This document shows, one piece after another, positions 19,450 through 23,820 of a stretch of 23,820 nucleotides of DNA. The notes below the pieces were generated by a model. It ran no database searches, was not told the origin of the DNA, and saw nothing but the letters and a program-made list of their open reading frames with translations. Source of the DNA: Hofstenia miamia (Eukaryota > Xenacoelomorpha > Acoela > Hofsteniidae); the NCBI GenBank assembly GCA_900660155.1, contig CABFPE010000010.1, positions 2,574,467 to 2,598,286 on the forward strand, in the 5' to 3' direction. How positions within the stretch are numbered: the first letter of the stretch is position 1; each line of letters starts with the position of its first letter. Made by a program: the position numbers and the translations under genes.

Positions 19450-20654
19450 GGCTTATGAAAAAGTAATATATTTTCTAAAACAAAATTATTTTATAGAAAA
19501 TTTCGTCTATATTCGAATGATGGCGTTAAAGACTATTAATAATTTATACGTTATTTTTATTAATGTAAGCAAAACTATGCACTTTCATCGATTTAAATTC
19601 AAAAGAAATTTCTGGATAAACATTATTCTTATATGCTTAAATTGTTATTATAGTGATGGATTACCCCTAAGGATTAAAGTTTAAGACGAACTGCACAAAC
19701 AAATTAGAGACAAAATAATATATAGAGCATTGACATTTTAGCTAAGTGAAAAACCTTAAGATCCAAATTGTTGTCTTTTCCCACATTTTTCTGAAATAAA
19801 TTGTTAAAAAATGCTTGACTAAATGAATAATAATTCAAAATTAATAGAATGACATCGAGTATACAGAATTAGCTGGCCTCAATTAATTGATGAATTACAA
19901 AATATTTGGATTGATATATTCTCCATCCTCGGGTTTAGATAACACACTCTCAACAAAATTCAAATGCCTTTTGTTTACAGAGGTGTAGTTAAAAATGTTC
20001 TTTGTTATTTGGAGAGGTCTATGCCATTTTCACATAGGTGATATTCAGGTGCGTCGATAATTTTGATAATGGAGTGTGTCCAGATCCCTCCTCTACATTT
20101 AGAGAAAGATCACAAAAGTGTCCGCATCCATAAATCTAATAATCAATAGTGTAGAGGTAACTGTAATAGAACCAGCCATTAAACGAGAGAAAAACGCAAA
20201 ACTCAATTAATTTTTAATATGCCCTTCACCACAAAGTTAATCTTATTATAATATTTAATGAAATGAGCAAGATTTTCAAACGTTTTCCATTGTAGGAAGC
20301 AAAGGTTAGATGCTTTCTTGCACAAGTCATCATGTTCAATTTCCTTGTAATTACAAAATTGAACAATATAATTAAATTTCCATACATGCTTGAATTCTGT
20401 TTTATAAGTAATTTTAATTAATTCGATCTACATGCCTGTAAAATATATTGACAATTGAGTAGCATAATTTGTGAAAAATCAATATTGCTTCATTGAAAGG
20501 AATACTGCTTTTTTTTAAAAAAGATTGGAATATTTAGAATTCAATATCGTCAGGGTTCATTTTGAAGTTAAAATTGTTGAGCTTCAAAATCCACGGCTAC
20601 TTGAGATAATCTGACCTCAATACAAAGTCGTTAATTACTGATCGTTCAAATGAA
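19450..20654. other. AT-rich stretch, possible 5' flank or intron of the minus-strand exon
   Basis: No domain recognised. The plus-strand frame 19448-19684 starts inside the ATG of the opposite exon and is low in complexity; I take it as chance. No promoter could be picked with confidence. Confidence 0.45.
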
Positions 20655-20851
20655 TAATGTGCGTTCAGACGAGAATCTTTTGAACTACGTCAAAAAGATG
20701 CAAGCTGTTTGTGCATCAATTTGAACGCTGTGTGTTCAGACGAGCATCTTTTTGATGTATGCTAATTTGAATAAAGTGCATTCAGACGAGCATCTTTTTG
20801 ACGTATATCAAATGATATACATCAAAAGGTTCTCGTCTGAACGCACCTTTA
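20655..20851. mobile_element. TA-flanked MITE with internal direct repeats, 193 bp
   Basis: The element proper is 20657-20849 with TA on both sides. The right end, read inward on the minus strand, is AAGGTGCGTTCAGACGAGAA; the left end is ATGTGCGTTCAGACGAGAAT. So the ends are inverted repeats of about 25-30 bp with one deletion and a few changes. The phrase TTCAGACGAGCATCTTTTTG occurs twice more in direct orientation, near 20735 and 20781, each followed by GAYGTAT. The start AAGGTGCGTTC and the inner GTTCAGAC (GTCTGAAC on the other strand) are shared with the MITE at 13091, so both probably belong to one superfamily. Confidence 0.75.
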
Positions 20852-21039
20852 CGGGCATCAAGAACCTGAACAACTTCCTCTCAGCACTTCGTACTGAATT
20901 TGACATTTCCATCTCTTTGACAGCAAATCCAATTGCTTCATTTACATGAGAATGTCGAAACTTGTTTGTCCAATTTGTCATTGGATTTTCTATATCTTGT
21001 TTATCAATAATGTAATTACAAGACTTGTCCTTTTCAACT

Positions 21040-22440
21040 TCCATTCCGTCTAGCAAACATAAGCAACTTATTCAATTGAAAATGTTGTGCAAAAGAACAA
21101 GCGCTCCTGTTACACAACAATCCATGAATACCATTGATGAGATGTTGGTACTAAAAACGAAAATTTGTTGCTTACAAACGTGAAACTTGAGCTCCGAGTC
21201 TAGAGGCAACACTGGTAAGCTAAGTAACATTGTTCATTTTCAGGTTAAGTTTGTTGAGCTAACATCTAACTAGATTGCACTGAACTGCCTGATATCTTGC
21301 AAGATCCTTTCAGCCATAGGTATTTGTCAAAAGAAAAATATCAAGTTGTTTAAAAACCAGGAATACTGAAGGATTATTCATCCGGAGGTTGCGAAAGAAA
21401 GCTTTAATAAGAAACCCAAAGCATATGCTCCTTCAATCGCAGGAAAATATCCATTAACATCAAATCTTCACATTTGGTTACAGAGTGAGTGACATTAGCT
21501 AAAATATATACGCGTATACAGTTGCGTTATCTGATAGATTGACGTTGGTATAATTTCAAGTAGACTATTAATAAGAGCACCATGCAAGAATGTCGAGCAG
21601 AAAGGAAGGCCGTACAAAACTTTCGCATGCCCAATGCATCCTTTAGCAATAAACTAACAATGTAAGCATTTTTTGGATTCTAGATCCGCTAAGCCATCGG
21701 AGAAAATTCCCAGCTCATTGTGTTGTGTCTCTAAAAACTTCAAAACTGTATTTGATCCAATACATACACCAAACAACTAATGAGCATAGGAGAGTTACGA
21801 AAATACTACGGCAAACTTCATTGAAAATAAATTTGATAAAAGAGCGTGCTTCCAATGAAGGACTTCCAAGAAACGTTAAATCACACTTTTACCTATAGTC
21901 CAATCTTTGCTGCTGAAGACACTGCACTCTTGAGATTCTAAAATAGTTTCTTAGCTTCAACGGGAAAATATTTCCGTCATCGAGATAAAAGAAGTTAAAT
22001 TCAGAATGCAATTACGTAATAAAATCAATTATTAAATCCCAGGAAATTGGTGAATGTTCTGGATAACCTTGCTGCACAACCGTCATTGAGTCCAAAATAT
22101 AAATTGGTGTACTTTCCACATGCAGAAACAAAATAATTATGAATCACCGGGAATTTGCCAGCGATAATGTTTAAGAAATCCTACATGTGTCCGTCGATCG
22201 TGTTGAAAGCGCTCATAAAATCAATTTTAACGAAAATGTGATAGGCAGTGATGCTGTAGTTCTCTACATAGTCGCGAGTAGTTTGCAAAGAGGCTTGGAT
22301 ACAACATGGCGTAGTGTAACATAACTACCTTACACCATATGAAGCTATTACTAGATAGACGGATGGCAACCTTGACATCAGCATCACCAAGACTACCCTG
22401 TATAATATCTCTGATATCACGCTTAGTGGATTTCGAAGTA
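21040..22440 (-). pseudogene. Non-LTR retrotransposon reverse transcriptase relic
   Basis: Read on the minus strand across several frames. Upstream of the polymerase, IIQGSLGDADVKVAIRLV (about 22415-22340) resembles the GDxDxKGAxRL segment that precedes the RT in a group of metazoan non-LTR elements. Motif A is KIDFMSAFNTID (about 22229-22193; family FxxAFNxVD). HNYFVSACGKYTNLYFG follows. Motif B is VVQQGYP (about 22080-22060; family GVQQGDP). Motif C is FYLDDGN with the catalytic YLDD intact (YLDDG at 21987-21973). Then come KSAVSSAAKIGL and LTFLGSPSL (family IxLLGxPI), and a worn NVNLSDNATV near 21535. A distal segment, NGIHGLLCNRSACSFAQ (about 21140-21090), recalls the LHGLSCxxSxGRxxRH stretch of the same elements' C-terminal region. 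Many stops and shifts; both ends are missing. The minus frame 21056-20808 continues from it without recognisable homology and runs into the neighbouring MITE. Confidence 0.82.
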
Positions 22441-23358
22441 TGATGAAAAGCGTATGGCTGAAGTTATGCTTTTTACTACTAAAAGAGAACACTAAGCAAG
22501 ATAGTTTTCAATTTGTATATTGAATTAGTCTTGTGAGAGATCTAAGCAACCTCTAGCTAAAAATATATCAGAATAGAATGATGCCCTCCTTTTTTCAGTA
22601 GCATTTTACAGAGAATCAGTTTAGAAATTTTTTGTGAAATAAAGAATTGGGTATTTGATAATAGATTATATTTATTAAAATGTTTAGTTATTTGATCATG
22701 TACTAAACTTACGAATATATTGCTTATTAAAATTTATTGAAATTGGCAAATGGCGAATGATGGATCGTTTTTCTTAAACATATTAGACATGGCTATCCTT
22801 GTTACAGTCCTATATATTTTTTGTCATACTAATAAGCCTGGCCCTTAGCTCAAGCCATGAATAGGTTTTTGAAATATTTAACTCACGTCTCGACCCATGA
22901 GTGGGGCCGACCAGTTTTTCACTCTGAACATGAAGATTTTATGTGAAGGATTGACTTACATTCTATATTGTAAATTTTGAGTAGGCATATATTATTTACA
23001 TGTATTTTTTCTATAATATAGAGAAGTACTTTATAAGAATAACTTTCAAAGATTTAAAACAGTTTGGTAGACAGAAATAACTGCCTTCGGGAAGAATTTT
23101 GACTCCCGAAAGTTTAAACGGAGCGGACTCAACCGGCCTCGTGGCGAAATGTTGCATTACAAATTTCTAATAATCAATTGAAAATGAAGAGTGGACTAAT
23201 GATGAAAGTGAAAAATCAAAACGCTTTGAAGTGAATCCTAAACTGCAATTGAATAAAAAACAAGAAATGTAAGTAGTAGAGAATGGGAATTAATAAAATA
23301 ATAAGCCTTTAAAAATTGTTGAAAATACAGCCTCGAAAAACTCATTGTGAATAATTTC
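22441..23358. other. Stretch without recognisable gene
   Basis: May include an eroded 5' part of the retrotransposon at its left edge. GC-richer patches at about 22835-22860 and 22888-22915 (CCCATGAGTGGGGCC) could be old repeat pieces but have no identifiable ends. Confidence 0.45.
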
Positions 23359-23420
23359 CAAGTCTCAGCACAGAAACTGTGGGAGCAGTTGACGTGGGTA
23401 CGAGTCCCAGATGTAGGCGA
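23359..23420 (+). repeat. Possible tRNA-derived SINE head (A and B boxes)
   Basis: GGTACGAGTCC at 23397-23407 matches the pol III B box GGTTCGANTCC at all but one position and lies in a small stem (TGGG, seven-base loop TACGAGT, CCCA). Thirty-one bases upstream, CAGCACAGAAA (23366-23376) is a fair match to the A box TRGYNNARNNG. The spacing suits a tRNA or tRNA-derived SINE. No acceptor stem pairs, so it is not an intact tRNA gene. One-box matches like this also arise by chance. Confidence 0.25.
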
Positions 23421-23800
23421 AAAACGGGAAACAAATTTCTATGAAGGGTAGTTCGTGGTTTTATGGTCATTGTTGTAAAAATTACATACTGGCAACGGTT
23501 TTCCAAAAAATAGCTTTGAGTGAAAATCTCAAATAGAGTTCAGTTTTTCAGTGTTATTATTCATACTAGGTAAAGATAATGTATGCAAGTTTGCTATTGA
23601 AACATTGTAATAACAACATCTACATATACTTAACACTGGCAGCTATATTTTCTTGATATTGAATTCTAAAACGAGAAAAACCCGTGTTGTAATGTTATTA
23701 TGAAGTTGTCAATTTTAATTTTACAGGTCAAATGGAATTTAATATATAGAATGGAACATCCCAATATTTCTCATTTAAATCTTGAATAATTTTGAGTAGT
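23421..23800. other. AT-rich stretch without recognisable gene
   Basis: No coding signal or repeat ends recognised before the terminal G run. Confidence 0.55.
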
Positions 23801-23820
23801 GGGGGGGGGGGGGGGGGGGG
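23801..23820. repeat. Terminal run of 20 G
   Basis: The window ends with 20 consecutive G in very AT-rich DNA. A G homopolymer at a sequence end is either a true poly(dG) tract at which assembly stopped, or an artefact of two-colour sequencing in which no signal is read as G. Confidence 0.95.

Noticed and set aside
20808..21056. 82-codon minus-strand frame next to the retrotransposon relic
   Set aside because: Its C-terminal part is MITE sequence from 20849 downward, and the remainder matches nothing I recognise, so it is not listed as a gene.
23359..23420. Intact tRNA gene
   Set aside because: A B box and a T-arm-like stem are present, but no acceptor or anticodon stem pairs.
1..23820. CRISPR array, operon, phage or defence system
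   Set aside because: The minisatellite units are diverged and have no unique spacers, there are no intact neighbouring genes, and everything points to eukaryotic non-coding DNA.

Overview
This window looks like non-coding nuclear DNA from a metazoan, most likely an arthropod. It is AT-rich throughout, has long gene-poor stretches, (TA)n microsatellites, DNA transposons of several eukaryotic superfamilies, a non-LTR retrotransposon relic and GT-AG type splice signals. There are no bacterial-style operons, no ribosome-binding sites and no complete protein-coding gene. Species cannot be fixed from the sequence; the arthropod guess rests on resemblance of the transposase relics to families I know from arthropod genomes.

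Layout. 1-2460: AT-rich DNA with one GC-richer, exon-like island (about 470-559) and two TA microsatellites around the only N. 2467-4934: a decayed piggyBac element whose transposase is broken by frameshifts and stops and has Asp-to-Asn at the first catalytic position; a 291-bp hAT-type MITE with a perfect 8-bp target duplication lies in its 5' part. 5150-5267: a probable retroelement tail with a hammerhead-like CUGANGA...GAAAC core, ending in (TA)n. 5530-5884: a foldback element with arms of about 160 bp. 7500-9194: inverted repeats and GC-rich hAT-like ends around a 713-bp hAT-type element with a near-perfect target duplication. 10135-10766: C-terminal two-thirds of a Tc1/mariner transposase. 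11769-13783: a nested Tc1/mariner region with two different transposase relics and a 515-bp TA-flanked MITE. 16241-16387: a 147-bp pogo/Tc1-like MITE. 18331-19165: a degenerate minisatellite of roughly 70-bp units. 19256-19449 (minus): the best host-gene candidate, an exon coding for an N-terminus and one membrane segment with a rhodopsin-like GPCR TM1 pattern, followed by a good splice donor. 20657-20849: a MITE related to the one at 13091. 21040-22440 (minus): a non-LTR reverse transcriptase relic with recognisable motifs A, B and C. 23360-23410: a weak tRNA-like A/B box pair. The window starts in (TA)n and ends in 20 Gs, which suggests contig ends at low-complexity DNA.

Functionally this is a transposon graveyard, possibly intronic or intergenic to one or two host genes. 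Nothing here supports a new multi-gene system. The items most worth following up are the hammerhead-like tail, the GPCR-like exon with its adjacent minisatellite, and the two related MITEs.
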